Source: Desulfoscipio gibsoniae DSM 7213 (GTDB taxonomy: Bacteria > Bacillota > Desulfotomaculia > Desulfotomaculales > Desulfallaceae). Taken from it: a stretch of DNA of 64,000 bases. The notes below the pieces were generated by a model, which ran no database searches, was not told where the DNA came from, and worked only from the letters and a program-made list of their open reading frames with translations. Each line of letters begins with the position of its first letter. Positions within the stretch are counted from its first letter, which is position 1. Below are positions 17,663 through 27,266 of this stretch, in pieces. A program made the translations under genes and the position numbers. Location: NCBI RefSeq assembly GCF_000233715.2, contig NC_021184.1, positions 2,752,001 to 2,816,000 on the forward strand, given 5' to 3'.

Positions 17663-17695
17663 AAAAAGCCCCTACCAACAGGTGAGGGGCTTTTT
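17663..17695 (-). terminator. Terminator of the nuo operon
   Basis: An 11-bp perfect stem (17663-17673 with 17685-17695) followed on the minus strand by six T. It sits 14 bp beyond the nuoN stop and separates the nuo operon from moxR. Confidence 0.88.
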
Positions 17696-17708
17696 GTTAT
17701 AGTTTATG

Positions 17709-19163
17709 CTAGTGCAGAAAGAATGTATGGGCGGCGTTATTAACCACCTCGGAGAGCGGTCCCGGATAGACACCGATGACCAGTGTAGCGATCGTGGCAA
17801 CAATCAATGTCACGGCTACAGGACTGGATACCTTGATGGGGGTTGCATCAATGGGATCATCACGATACATGACCAGTGCCACCCGCAGGTAATAATACAC
17901 TGACACCATGCTCATAATCAAACCAATAAATACTAACCACAGGTAACCGTCCACAATGGTCTTGAACAAATAGAATTTGCCTGCAAAACCGGCCAGGGGA
18001 GGTATACCGGCCATACTTAACAGCGCCACCAGCATCACCGCCGCCATCAGAGGAGAGCGCTGGGCCAAACCGGCATAATCCTTCAGTTCATCACTTCCGG
18101 TGTTGTTGTAGAAGTAAGCCACCACGGTAAAGGCAGCCATTGTAGCAAATACATACAGGAACGCGTAGAACATGACACCCTTGATACCAGCTTCTGTAGC
18201 AGTAACCAGTCCCACCATTATATAACCTGCCTGGGCTATACTGGAGTAGGCCAGCATCCTTTTGATGTTGGTTTGAGGTATGGCCACCAGGTTGCCGACA
18301 ATAATGGTTACCGCGGCCAGAATGGCAATCACCATAGCCCAGCTTTCCCATATACCCGGCAGGCCGGCAATGAATATCCGCAAAATAATAGCCAGCGATG
18401 CCGCCTTGGAACCCACGGCCAGGTACGCCGTTACCGGAGTAGGAGCACCTTCGTAAACGTCAGGTGACCACATATGGAACGGCACAGCGGATATTTTAAA
18501 TCCAAGACCGGCGATAACCATCACAACAGCCAGCATCAGCGCAGGTGATAGAGGCTGCATGGCGATAATTCTGCTTACCTCAAGTATGGTTATGCTGCCG
18601 GTGAGGCCATAGATCAGGCTTAATCCATACAGCAGCACTGCAGAGCTCATACCGGCCAGCAATAAATACTTAATGCCTGCCTCCACTGACTTGGCATCTG
18701 TTTTGCGAAAGCAAACCAAAATGACAAATGACAGAGTCATTAATTCCAGGCCGAGGTAGAAAGTGATAAAGTCTCCCGCCGAGGCCATGACCATCATACC
18801 CAAGGTAGCAAATATAGTAATGCTGTAATACTCGGACTGGTTGCCCATTTTATCAACAAAGCGCATACAGCCCAGTATCACCAACGCCGCCGCCGTCAGG
18901 AAAGTTATTTTCCAAAACAGCGCGTAGTTGTCCAGCAGGTACATACCATTCAGCAGTTCCCGCTTTTCACCCCATAAGGAAACGGCCACAGCCAGTATGC
19001 CCAGTATACCCAGCAGGCTGACCCAACCCAGTCCGTGCTTGGAGCCTTTGGGCACAACAATGCCCAGTATGAGCACGCCAAGTGCCAACACGGCGGTCAG
19101 CATTTCCAATGTCAATGCAGAAGGGTTAAACGGTAACGTTAAAGCAAACATATCAGCTGGCAT
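17709..19163 (-). CDS. nuoN: NADH-quinone oxidoreductase subunit N, 484 aa
   Basis: An antiporter-like membrane subunit of complex I that forms one proton channel of the membrane arm. The sequence is hydrophobic throughout with about 14 predicted helices. It carries the family segments LGLELMTLSFVILVCF, GIKYLLLAGMSSAVLLYG, FHMWSPDVYEGAPTPVTAYL and KRMLAYSSIAQAGYIM, with the conserved lysines and glutamate of the channel. Length is standard. The ATG follows directly on the nuoM stop (TAAATG), with GGGGGG as ribosome site inside nuoM. It is the last gene of the operon and is followed by a strong terminator. Confidence 0.95.
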   Translation of the reverse strand: MPADMFALTLPFNPSALTLEMLTAVLALGVLILGIVVPKGSKHGLGWVSLLGILGILAVAVSLWGEKRELLNGMYLLDNYALFWKITFLTAAALVILGCMRFVDKMGNQSEYYSITIFATLGMMVMASAGDFITFYLGLELMTLSFVILVCFRKTDAKSVEAGIKYLLLAGMSSAVLLYGLSLIYGLTGSITILEVSRIIAMQPLSPALMLAVVMVIAGLGFKISAVPFHMWSPDVYEGAPTPVTAYLAVGSKAASLAIILRIFIAGLPGIWESWAMVIAILAAVTIIVGNLVAIPQTNIKRMLAYSSIAQAGYIMVGLVTATEAGIKGVMFYAFLYVFATMAAFTVVAYFYNNTGSDELKDYAGLAQRSPLMAAVMLVALLSMAGIPPLAGFAGKFYLFKTIVDGYLWLVFIGLIMSMVSVYYYLRVALVMYRDDPIDATPIKVSSPVAVTLIVATIATLVIGVYPGPLSEVVNNAAHTFFLH

Positions 19164-20684
19164 TTAAAACTTCCCCCCTAACTGGAGCGCGTCGCTTATC
19201 GCAGCATGCAGGGGCACGACGCCGCTGTTAATCATGTCGAACAACAGGGAGGGGAGGAAACCTCCAACCACCAGTACGGTACCCAGTACAACCAAAGGCA
19301 CCATTTCCGGTCCCCTGATATCTTCCAGGTGATCATATTCCGCACGCGGCGGGCCAAAAAGGGTGTTGGCACCGGCACGCAGCACATAAAGAGCCGTGAT
19401 AATGATACCCGCAATACCGATAACCGCCAGTCCGCCGTATACCTGGTAACTGGCAATGAAGATGGTAAATTCGGGAATAAAGCTGACTAAACCGGGCAAT
19501 CCCAGGGAAGCCATGGCTGCCATCATGAATCCCACAGCCAACCGCGGCGTTTGCCGGGCCAGGCCGCCCATATCCGGAATCCAGCGGGTATGAGTTTTTT
19601 CGTAAATAAAGCCGATCATAGAGAAGAACAAAGCCGCCATTACACCGTGTGCAAACATGTTGGCCACTGCACCGTTCAAACCAATGACATCCAGGCAGGC
19701 TACGGCCAAAATGACATAGCCCATGTGGCTGACACTGGAATAACCGACGACATATTTAAGGTCTTTCTGGGCCAGGGCACCCATGGCGGCGTAGGCCACG
19801 CCAATCACACCAAGTACGGCCATATACGGTGCCCAGAATGAAGCACCCAGCGGCAGCATATAAACAGCTATTTTCACTAAACCATAGCCACCGATTTTTT
19901 TCAACACGCCGGCGTGGATCATACTAACCGCAGTAGGAGCACCGGCGTAACCATCGGGTGACCAGGAGTGGAACGGCCACATGGATATCAGTGAACCAAA
20001 ACCAAGGAGCATCAGCGCAAACAGCCAAATTTGATCAAATCGTTCCAGCTGCTGCGCCACAACGGCCATCCCGGTAAAACTCATATCCGGAGCCCCGGCC
20101 AGGGCAGTGGTTTTAACGAACAGGGCAATAACGCCAACCAGCAGGAAACCGCTTCCGATGAGCAAATACATGGTCAGTTTCATACCGGCATATTCCTTGG
20201 TAACCCGCTTTGAGCTACCCCAAATAACCACCATAATATAAATGGGGATAACCACCACTTCATAGAACAGCAGGAATATGAACAGGTCGTGGGCGATAAA
20301 CGTGCCCATAACACCGGCAATCAACAGCAGCAGCAGTATAAAGAATTCCTTGGGCCGGTTATTGATATTCCAGGAGGCAAAAATCGCTGAAAAACCAATC
20401 AAGTTGGTCAGCAGCAGCATGGGTAAGCTGATGCCGTCCACGGCCAGGAAAAAGGTAACGCCCAAATCTTTAATCCATGGCATGTCATGTCCGAAAACAA
20501 ACTGCAGACCACCGATATCCTGGTTGTAAGCAAAGTAGGCATACAGACTTAAGGCGAGGGATATAAACATACCCACAGCGGCTACACTCTTAATCAGTAT
20601 GTTTTCTTCCTTTGGTATAAACATCAGAACTAATGACGCAACCAGCGGTGCCAGCAGAATGGCTAACAGGATAGGAAAATCCAT
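19164..20684 (-). CDS. nuoM: NADH-quinone oxidoreductase subunit M, 506 aa
   Basis: The second antiporter-like subunit of complex I. It has multiple membrane helices with hallmark segments FLLFYEVVVIPIYIMVVIWG, MWPFHSWSPDGYAGAPTAVS and KDLKYVVGYSSVSHMGYVI. The channel glutamate (FYEVVVIP) and lysines are present, so ion translocation should be possible. Length is typical. Its start overlaps the nuoL stop by 1 nt (TAATG), implying translational coupling. Confidence 0.95.
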   Translation of the reverse strand: MDFPILLAILLAPLVASLVLMFIPKEENILIKSVAAVGMFISLALSLYAYFAYNQDIGGLQFVFGHDMPWIKDLGVTFFLAVDGISLPMLLLTNLIGFSAIFASWNINNRPKEFFILLLLLIAGVMGTFIAHDLFIFLLFYEVVVIPIYIMVVIWGSSKRVTKEYAGMKLTMYLLIGSGFLLVGVIALFVKTTALAGAPDMSFTGMAVVAQQLERFDQIWLFALMLLGFGSLISMWPFHSWSPDGYAGAPTAVSMIHAGVLKKIGGYGLVKIAVYMLPLGASFWAPYMAVLGVIGVAYAAMGALAQKDLKYVVGYSSVSHMGYVILAVACLDVIGLNGAVANMFAHGVMAALFFSMIGFIYEKTHTRWIPDMGGLARQTPRLAVGFMMAAMASLGLPGLVSFIPEFTIFIASYQVYGGLAVIGIAGIIITALYVLRAGANTLFGPPRAEYDHLEDIRGPEMVPLVVLGTVLVVGGFLPSLLFDMINSGVVPLHAAISDALQLGGKF

Positions 20685-22618
20685 TACTTAACACCTCCCA
20701 GAACCAGGCTGGCGGCGGACGGACCGGTAAAGGCCATTAATACAGCCACAGCCAACACGCCAAGGAAGAAAATCAACACATAGTTCTGCATCCGACCGGA
20801 TTGGAACACACGCAAACCATCCCCGGACAGCTTGGCGAAGGCACCAAACCCGTTCACAATATTGTCCATTACGTAAATGTCAAACAGGTAAAACAGTTTG
20901 GCTGTGCCGTCCACCAGCGCGTGATTGAACCACAGGTACAGCTCGTCAATGTAGTATTTATTGCAAAGCATCCGGTATACGGGACCGAACCATTTAGCCA
21001 TAGCTTTGGCCCGTTTCTTTTCAGCATCCTTCAAATACAATGTATAGGCCAAATAGATACCGCTACCGGCCAGCACTATTGACAACAGCATGGCTCCATA
21101 ATTAGCCGCAGCATGGTGCGGATGCCCGAAGTAAATCCACTCCGCCCACACGTTGTGCCAGGGTGTACCCAACCAGCCGGCGCCTATGGCACCCACTGCG
21201 AGAACCACCAGCGGAACGGTCATGGTCCATGGAGACTCTTTGGGATGATTGGCGGGATTTTCTTTGCCGAAGAATGCCAGGAAAATCATTCGCCACATAT
21301 AAAACGCAGTTAAAAACGCGGTAAACGCCGCCATGGCAAACAGCACGTAATGTCCTTCGGCCAAAGTAGCAACTAAAATTTCGTCCTTACTCCAAAAGCC
21401 CGAAAATGGTGGTATACCGGCAATGGCCAAACCGCCAATGACAAATGTCCAGGCAGTAATGGGCATTTTCTTAACCAGTCCACCCATTTCCCATACATCA
21501 GCCTTGTGGTGCAGGGCAACCAGCACACTACCGGCACCCAGGAACATCAAGGCCTTGAAGAAAGCGTGGGTCCACATGTGGAACATACCCGCGGTCAGGC
21601 TGCCCACCCCCAGGGCCAGCATCATATAGCCCAGCTGGCTGACGGTGGAATAAGCAAGTATCTTTTTAATCTCCCGCTGCGTAATAGCAATGGTCGCAGC
21701 AAACAGCGCGGTAAAGGCGCCGGTGACGGCCACCAGCTGCATGGCCGACTCCACTTCATGGAACAGGAACATGGTGCGGCCAACCAGGTATACACCGGCC
21801 ACGACCATGGTGGCGGCGTGGATCAGCGCGCTGACCGGAGTAGGGCCTTCCATAGCATCCGGCAGCCAAACGTGCAGTGGAAATTGACCGGATTTACCGA
21901 TCGGTCCTATAAATACCAACACGGCAATCAATGTAAGCATGCCGAAGGTGGTATATTCTTCAAAGTCAGCAATTCTTTCACCCAGTTCGGTCAGGTTCAG
22001 CGTGCCAAATATTATTTGCAGCGCCAAAATACCCAGCAGCAGACCAAAGTCCGCCACCCGGCAGGTGACGAAGGCTTTTTTGGCTGCCTCCCGGGCTGAT
22101 ATCTTGTGGGTATAAAAACCGATCAACAGATATGAACATAGTCCCACCAGCTCCCAGGCGATAAACATTTGCAGCAGATTGCTGGAAATAACCAGCAGAA
22201 GCATGGAGGCACCGAACAGTGACAGGTAAGAAAAGAATACTGAGAAACCATCTTCTCCATCCATATAGCCGATGGAATACAAAAAGATGAATGTAGATAT
22301 AAACGAAACCATGACCATCATCATGGCCGATACAGGGTCCAGCTGTACCCCCACGTCTATTTGCAAATTAGGCATTCCCGGCAGTCCCAGGGAAAACCAG
22401 CGCGTGGCGTAAACCAGCGGTTTTTCCGCATACTCATGATTGGTAAAAATCCCGTACGCCGCCAGTGTGGCAATGACACAGGACAAGGCCATTGATCCCA
22501 CCGCCACGATGGCACTTAACTTTTGCCATGGCCGGGTGAGAAAAACTATTACCACAAAGGCAAGGGCGGGAAGGAGCGGCACCAACCATGCATGCTGCAT
22601 TGCATATTCAACAAGCAT
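20684..22618 (-). CDS. nuoL: NADH-quinone oxidoreductase subunit L, 644 aa
   Basis: The largest antiporter-like subunit of complex I, at the distal end of the membrane arm, with a long lateral helix at its C-terminus. Hallmarks are FIAWELVGLCSYLLIGFYTH, FPLHVWLPDAMEGPTPVSAL and KILAYSTVSQLGYMMLALGV. The C-terminal 130 residues contain the expected amphipathic piston region and a final membrane anchor. 644 aa is normal. A 33-bp gap separates it from nuoK. Confidence 0.95.
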   Translation of the reverse strand: MLVEYAMQHAWLVPLLPALAFVVIVFLTRPWQKLSAIVAVGSMALSCVIATLAAYGIFTNHEYAEKPLVYATRWFSLGLPGMPNLQIDVGVQLDPVSAMMMVMVSFISTFIFLYSIGYMDGEDGFSVFFSYLSLFGASMLLLVISSNLLQMFIAWELVGLCSYLLIGFYTHKISAREAAKKAFVTCRVADFGLLLGILALQIIFGTLNLTELGERIADFEEYTTFGMLTLIAVLVFIGPIGKSGQFPLHVWLPDAMEGPTPVSALIHAATMVVAGVYLVGRTMFLFHEVESAMQLVAVTGAFTALFAATIAITQREIKKILAYSTVSQLGYMMLALGVGSLTAGMFHMWTHAFFKALMFLGAGSVLVALHHKADVWEMGGLVKKMPITAWTFVIGGLAIAGIPPFSGFWSKDEILVATLAEGHYVLFAMAAFTAFLTAFYMWRMIFLAFFGKENPANHPKESPWTMTVPLVVLAVGAIGAGWLGTPWHNVWAEWIYFGHPHHAAANYGAMLLSIVLAGSGIYLAYTLYLKDAEKKRAKAMAKWFGPVYRMLCNKYYIDELYLWFNHALVDGTAKLFYLFDIYVMDNIVNGFGAFAKLSGDGLRVFQSGRMQNYVLIFFLGVLAVAVLMAFTGPSAASLVLGGVK

Positions 22619-22651
22619 TATTTAAAAGCACCTACCTTCACTTTTAAAATC

Positions 22652-22966
22652 CTACCATTTCAGCCAGTCGAAGTCATCCAGATTCACTGACAGCTTATTG
22701 CGGTAGATGGCTATGATAATGGCCAACCCTATACCCACTTCAGCGGCGGCCACGGTAATGACAAAAATAGAAAATATTTGTCCGACAAAATCCGTTGGGG
22801 TAATGTACTTACTAAAAGCCACCAAATTGATATTCACCGCGTTCAGCATTATTTCAATACAAATCAATACGGCCACGGCATTGCGCTTGGTGAGCACACC
22901 GAACAGGCCAATACTGAATAGAAGGGCCGAAAGTATCACATAATGGGTCAGGCTAATTGTGAGCAT
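22652..22966 (-). CDS. nuoK: NADH-quinone oxidoreductase subunit K, 104 aa
   Basis: A small complex I membrane subunit with three predicted helices. It shows FSIGLFGVLTKRNAVAVLIC and IEIMLNAVNINLVAFS, which carry the conserved intramembrane glutamates, and then AAAEVGIGLAIIIAIYR. The length of 104 aa is about standard. The start codon overlaps the end of nuoJ by 14 nt, consistent with coupled translation. Confidence 0.95.
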   Translation of the reverse strand: MLTISLTHYVILSALLFSIGLFGVLTKRNAVAVLICIEIMLNAVNINLVAFSKYITPTDFVGQIFSIFVITVAAAEVGIGLAIIIAIYRNKLSVNLDDFDWLKW

Positions 22967-23507
22967 TGGCCTTCACCCCCTCATCCACGGCAACTGCACC
23001 GGCATCATCTCTGGCTATGACAATGGCACCAATAAGCGCCACCAGTAAAAGAATGGCCACTACTTCAAACGGGATTACATATTTGCTCATTAGCAACGCA
23101 CCAATGGCGTGTATGGTGTTTTCAGGCACCGCTTGCGTCGTCACAAGCTCAGTCCAGGCGGTACGACCGGCAAATACAGCACACATGGCCACCACCAGGG
23201 CCACCAGACCGGCACCTGCAAACAGCTGACCATTGAACAAATTGGTATTCTTCATATCAGGCCTCTGGATCAGCATGACACCGAATACCACCATAATACA
23301 AACAGCACCGGCATATACCAGCACTTGTATAGCGGCTATAAAGTCGGCATCCAGCAATAAAAACAGCCCGGCCATGGATATGAAGGTAACAGCCAGAAAC
23401 AAAACCGAGTGTACAATATTACGTGCAAACACCACCAGTGTGGCATTGCCCAGAATAGTAACAGTCAAACCGTAAAATGCAATTACGCTATATATACTGG
23501 TTTCCAT
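22953..23507 (-). CDS. nuoJ: NADH-quinone oxidoreductase subunit J, 184 aa
   Basis: A complex I membrane subunit with five predicted helices. The conserved segments NIVHSVLFLAVTFISMAGLF and LDADFIAAIQVLVYAGAVCI, with the pi-bulge helix region, are recognisable. The C-terminus is soluble (DDAGAVAVDEGVKANAHN). The ATG lies 3 nt after the nuoI stop. Length is within the usual 165-200 aa range. Confidence 0.93.
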   Translation of the reverse strand: METSIYSVIAFYGLTVTILGNATLVVFARNIVHSVLFLAVTFISMAGLFLLLDADFIAAIQVLVYAGAVCIMVVFGVMLIQRPDMKNTNLFNGQLFAGAGLVALVVAMCAVFAGRTAWTELVTTQAVPENTIHAIGALLMSKYVIPFEVVAILLLVALIGAIVIARDDAGAVAVDEGVKANAHN

Positions 23508-23510
23508 CGG

Positions 23511-24041
23511 TTACTGACCCTCCTTATCGGGAGCCTTGCCGGCGGCAACCTCGGATGCGGCAGCAGGCACAGATTTATCAACCTTGGCCTTGGGTTTAGG
23601 CTTAACTTTGTCCCCACTACCTGCCTTGGCCGCCGGTTCTTCTTTCTCCACCGGTTCAGCGGGTGCTTCGCGCTGTACCAAAACAACCGGAAGGTTATCG
23701 TAAAAATATTGGTTCATATTAAATATCGCAGTAAAATGCAGTGCATCTTTGGGACAGGCTTCCACACACAACCCGCAGAACAGGCAGTACTGGACATTCT
23801 GTACATAATCAGTTAGAAACTGTTTTTTACCAACCTTCTGTTTCTTCAACTCTATTACCTTGTTTGGACAGGCATTGACACACATTCCGCAGGCTATGCA
23901 TTTATCAACTTCTATAGATAACCTTCCATGAAAGCGCTCCGGCACCGGGGGCTGCTCTTCCGGGTACTGAATAGTTACCTTGGGTGTCCAAAACTCTTTC
24001 CAGGTAATCACTAAACCTTTTACTAATCCTTTACCAAACAT
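23511..24041 (-). CDS. nuoI: NADH-quinone oxidoreductase subunit I with long C-terminal tail, 176 aa
   Basis: The ferredoxin-like subunit of the complex I peripheral arm, carrying two 4Fe-4S clusters (N6a and N6b). The motifs are CIACGMCVNACP near residue 48 and CLFCGLCVEACP near residue 86. After about residue 126 there is a tail of some 50 residues rich in Lys, Pro, Ala and Glu, with no predicted fold; ordinary NuoI proteins end soon after the second cluster region. In an operon without nuoEFG, this subunit and its tail are the likely docking surface for a non-NADH electron donor. That is an inference. Confidence 0.93.
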   Translation of the reverse strand: MFGKGLVKGLVITWKEFWTPKVTIQYPEEQPPVPERFHGRLSIEVDKCIACGMCVNACPNKVIELKKQKVGKKQFLTDYVQNVQYCLFCGLCVEACPKDALHFTAIFNMNQYFYDNLPVVLVQREAPAEPVEKEEPAAKAGSGDKVKPKPKAKVDKSVPAAASEVAAGKAPDKEGQ

Positions 24042-24045
24042 ACCA

Positions 24046-25092
24046 TCACCACCCTATCGCCCGGTAAATGTACATCCCTGCACCAGTTATAAAGACATTG
24101 GCCAGGGAAAGGGGCAGCAGCACCTTCCAGCCAAACCCCATGAGCTGGTCTACCCTGAAACGGGGGTAAGTCCAGCGAATCTGCATCATCAGGAACATCA
24201 TGACATACATCTTGAGGAATAACCACAACCAGGATGGAATAAAGTCCCAGCCAAAGGGCGCTTGCCAACCACCAAGGAACAAAATTGCGGTCATGAAACA
24301 AATCACTACCATATTGGCGTATTCAGCCAGGTAAAACATAGCAAAAGCCATACCGCTGTACTCAGTGCTAAACCCTTGGACCAGCTCGGACTCACCTTCG
24401 ACTAGGTCAAACGGGGTACGGTTGCATTCCGCCAAACCACATATAAAGTAAATTATAAAGGCAATCGGCTGGGTAAAGATAAACCAGGTGTGTTCCTGAG
24501 CTTCAATAATCTCGGATAGATTCAAGGTCCCCGTAAGCATGACTACGCCCAGGAGAACTATTACCATAGGCAATTCGTAACTAACCATCTGGGCTACCGA
24601 ACGCATACCGCCGATCAATGAATATTTATTGTTGGAGGCCCAGCCGGACAGCCAAAAAAGTATCACATCCAATGAAGTAATAGCGATAAGATACAGTAAA
24701 CCGATATTCATATCAATGGCCGCCATGTTTTTACCGAAGGGTATCACTGCCAACACCATCAACGTAGGCACGAAAATCAAAGTCGAAGCAAGTAAAAAAC
24801 ATACTTTATCCGCTTCTTTGTTGATAAAGATCTCCTTTGCCATCAACTTGCCGATAGTAGCCGTGGTTTGCAAAAGTCCCTTAGGGCCGGTTCGGTTGGG
24901 GCCGAGACGGGCTTGCATGAAGGCGGCAATCTTTCGCTCCATGTACACCAGCCACAGAGCACTGAGTAAGATAAACAAGAGGATACCAACAAGCTTGACC
25001 AACATTACGATGGCCTCATTTATTTCCAGGGGTAGGCCACCGAGAGAAGATCGTAGCCCTTCGGCTATGCCTACAAATAAATTTTCGAACAT
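24046..25092 (-). CDS. nuoH: NADH-quinone oxidoreductase subunit H, 348 aa
   Basis: A membrane subunit linking the peripheral and membrane arms and lining the quinone chamber; eight helices are predicted. Hallmarks are VYMERKIAAFMQARLGPNRT, GLLQTTATIGKLMAKE, and AECNRTPFDLVEGESELVQ with its acidic quinone-site residues. The start at 25092 (MFENLFVGIAEG) has GGGGAGAAG just upstream; the longer frame to 25140 would overlap the end of nuoD by 20 nt. Length is standard. Confidence 0.95.
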   Translation of the reverse strand: MFENLFVGIAEGLRSSLGGLPLEINEAIVMLVKLVGILLFILLSALWLVYMERKIAAFMQARLGPNRTGPKGLLQTTATIGKLMAKEIFINKEADKVCFLLASTLIFVPTLMVLAVIPFGKNMAAIDMNIGLLYLIAITSLDVILFWLSGWASNNKYSLIGGMRSVAQMVSYELPMVIVLLGVVMLTGTLNLSEIIEAQEHTWFIFTQPIAFIIYFICGLAECNRTPFDLVEGESELVQGFSTEYSGMAFAMFYLAEYANMVVICFMTAILFLGGWQAPFGWDFIPSWLWLFLKMYVMMFLMMQIRWTYPRFRVDQLMGFGWKVLLPLSLANVFITGAGMYIYRAIGW

Positions 25093-25120
25093 ACTCTTCT
25101 CCCCTATGTTCCCATATTTG

Positions 25121-26224
25121 TTAACAATCCACTTCACCAAGTATAATGTCCAGACTACCTAAAATTGCTATAACATCAGCTAACAGAACACCGCGCAGCA
25201 ATTCATCGAGATAACCCAGATTAATAAAGGACCCTCTGCGTACGTGAATACGATACGGCTTGGCGCTGCCATCGCTGACCACATAGTAGCCAATGATGCC
25301 CTTTGAACTCTCAATTTCCTCGTAAGCCTCTCCTTTAGGTGGCTTAAGCACTTTGGGCACTTTGCCGATAACCGGGCCATCGACTTCTTTAATTTGTGCT
25401 ACGGCCTGTTTAAGAATCCTCACTATCTGACGCATCTCCTGGAGCCGGCAGTAAAACCGGTCATAGCAGTCGCCGTTAGTGCCCAGCGGCACATCAAAAT
25501 CAATCCGGTCATAAACACTGTAAGGCTTGGCCTTGCGCAGGTCATAGTTTACACCGCTGCCCCTTAAATTCGGCCCACTTAGGCTGTAACTGATGGCCGT
25601 TTCCGGCTTAATCACCCCCACCTGCATGGTCCGAGCTTGGAATATCTCGTTACCGGCGATTAAACCGTCATACTCGTCAATATAAGCCGGCATTTTATCC
25701 ATGAATTTATCCACTTTGTCCAACCAGCCCTCGGGCGCATCAGCCGCCACACCGCCAATGCGGGCATAGCTTAAGGTCATCCGGGAACCGGTCAATTCCT
25801 CCAGCAGGTCCATGGTTGTTTCGCGTTCCCGTAAGGCAAGCTCGAACCCTGTAACACCACCGGTATCCATCGAGTAGGTGCCGATGGCAATCAAGTGACT
25901 GGCCAGGCGGGAAAGCTCACCGCAAATAACCCGCATGTATTCGGCCCTTTCCGGCACCTCTATACCCATCAGCTTTTCCACAGCCATCACATAGCCCCAG
26001 TTCTGGAGCATGGCCGCCAGGTAATCCAACCGGTCGGTATAAGGAATGAACTGGGTATAGGTACGTGCTTCCGCGAGTTTTTCAACACCACGATGCAGGT
26101 AACCCGGAATAGGCTCGGCTTTGACTACTCTTTCGCCATCAAGGGTCAGGAGAATCCGAAAGACACCGTGCGTACTGGGGTGCTGTGGGCCAAGGTTTAA
26201 ATTATATTCTTGCGTTTTAAGCAT
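25121..26224 (-). CDS. nuoD: NADH-quinone oxidoreductase subunit D, 367 aa
   Basis: The 49-kDa-type subunit of the peripheral arm, related to NiFe-hydrogenase large subunits, forming the quinone site with NuoB. NLGPQHPSTHGVFRILLTLD opens the protein and includes the quinone-binding His/loop region. Other family segments are MDTGGVTGFELALRERETTM and NLRGSGVNYDLRKAKPYSVY. It has no hydrogenase nickel-binding cysteine pairs, so it belongs to complex I. The protein is separate from NuoC, not fused as in some enterobacteria. Confidence 0.95.
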   Translation of the reverse strand: MLKTQEYNLNLGPQHPSTHGVFRILLTLDGERVVKAEPIPGYLHRGVEKLAEARTYTQFIPYTDRLDYLAAMLQNWGYVMAVEKLMGIEVPERAEYMRVICGELSRLASHLIAIGTYSMDTGGVTGFELALRERETTMDLLEELTGSRMTLSYARIGGVAADAPEGWLDKVDKFMDKMPAYIDEYDGLIAGNEIFQARTMQVGVIKPETAISYSLSGPNLRGSGVNYDLRKAKPYSVYDRIDFDVPLGTNGDCYDRFYCRLQEMRQIVRILKQAVAQIKEVDGPVIGKVPKVLKPPKGEAYEEIESSKGIIGYYVVSDGSAKPYRIHVRRGSFINLGYLDELLRGVLLADVIAILGSLDIILGEVDC

Positions 26225-26227
26225 GAG

Positions 26228-26674
26228 TTACTCCCTGCCACCTTTCCATTGGAAATCCTTGCGCAGCGGGTGTCCTTCATAATCATAATCCAGCAAAATG
26301 CGCTTCGGGTTGGGATGGCCGGTAAATACAACACCCATCAGGTCATATATTTCCCGCTCCTGCCAGTTCGCCCCACCCCAGACAGAAAATACCGAAGGTA
26401 ATTCCGGATTGTCCCTATCTACGGAGGTCTTTACCATTATGGTAATTCCATTTTCTATGGAACTGACATTATACACCACTTCGAATTTATTTTCCTCGGG
26501 ATAATCCGCCGCCGTCTCGTTGGTCAAAAAGTCCATACCATAGTCATCTTTTAAGGCCTGCATAAATTCCAGCAGTTTATCCGCGGGAATGATGACGGTC
26601 GACTGCTCGTTTACTTCCACATAGTCAAACTTTTTACCAAGCTCATCAACCAGCGTAGTTGCATCCTCTATCAT
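26228..26674 (-). CDS. nuoC: NADH-quinone oxidoreductase subunit C, 148 aa
   Basis: The 30-kDa-type subunit of the peripheral arm. The signature EREIYDLMGVVFTGHPN followed by RILLDYDYEGHPLRKDF lies in the C-terminal third, as expected. The length of 148 aa is at the short end of the range and similar to other bacterial unfused NuoC proteins. The ATG starts 1 nt after the nuoB stop. The N-terminal third is less conserved. Confidence 0.94.
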   Translation of the reverse strand: MIEDATTLVDELGKKFDYVEVNEQSTVIIPADKLLEFMQALKDDYGMDFLTNETAADYPEENKFEVVYNVSSIENGITIMVKTSVDRDNPELPSVFSVWGGANWQEREIYDLMGVVFTGHPNPKRILLDYDYEGHPLRKDFQWKGGRE

Positions 26675-26675
26675 C

Positions 26676-27266
26676 TCAACCCGTCACCACCTTGCCTTTA
26701 TATTTCTCCAGGAACTTCCTATTATCAAGAATTTTAGCCTGCAGCATAAGATATCCTTCTATCACCGCGTCTGGCCTGGGCGGGCAACCGGGCACATAAA
26801 CATCCACCGGGATCAGTTTATTGACTCCGGGCACCACATGGTAGGAATCCACAAAGGGCCCGCCGGATATGGCGCAACCGCCAAGGGCCATGCACCACTT
26901 GGGCTCAGTCATCTGTTCCCATAAGCGCACTATAAAATTCGCCGCTTTGGTGGTTACGGTACCGCAAACAACCATCACATCGGCCTGGCGGGCGGTACCG
27001 CGGTTAACCTCCCAACCAAAACGGGACAAGTCATAACGAGGGTCCTGGGTCGCCATTAGACCCTCAATGGCACAGCAAGCTAAACCAAAACCCAGCGGCC
27101 AAATAGAGTAACCGCGGGCTAGATTCAATACTTTATCCACCGTGGTTAGATGAATTAACCTGCTCAGTTCGGGCGGCTCCTTGTAATCCGGGTTATCCCC
27201 GAAATATTCCGCCGGCCAAATGTCTTTTTGGGCTGTTTTTATTTGTTTCCCATTATCTACTGCCAT
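26676..27266 (-). CDS. nuoB: NADH-quinone oxidoreductase subunit B, 196 aa
   Basis: The peripheral-arm subunit holding iron-sulfur cluster N2, the last electron carrier before quinone. The ligands are visible as GLACCAIEG near residue 64, LGGCAISGG, and [11 protein letters not shown]. The start at 27266 ([10 protein letters not shown]) has GAAGG within the end of nuoA and overlaps it by 10 nt; the upstream in-frame ATG at 27296 lies deep inside nuoA and is disfavoured. The N-terminal 50 residues before the conserved domain are longer than in many homologues. Confidence 0.95.
   Translation of the reverse strand: MAVDNGKQIKTAQKDIWPAEYFGDNPDYKEPPELSRLIHLTTVDKVLNLARGYSIWPLGFGLACCAIEGLMATQDPRYDLSRFGWEVNRGTARQADVMVVCGTVTTKAANFIVRLWEQMTEPKWCMALGGCAISGGPFVDSYHVVPGVNKLIPVDVYVPGCPPRPDAVIEGYLMLQAKILDNRKFLEKYKGKVVTG

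Noticed and set aside
21506-22099. 197-codon plus-strand frame
   Set aside because: Opposite nuoL; shadow frame with no family features.
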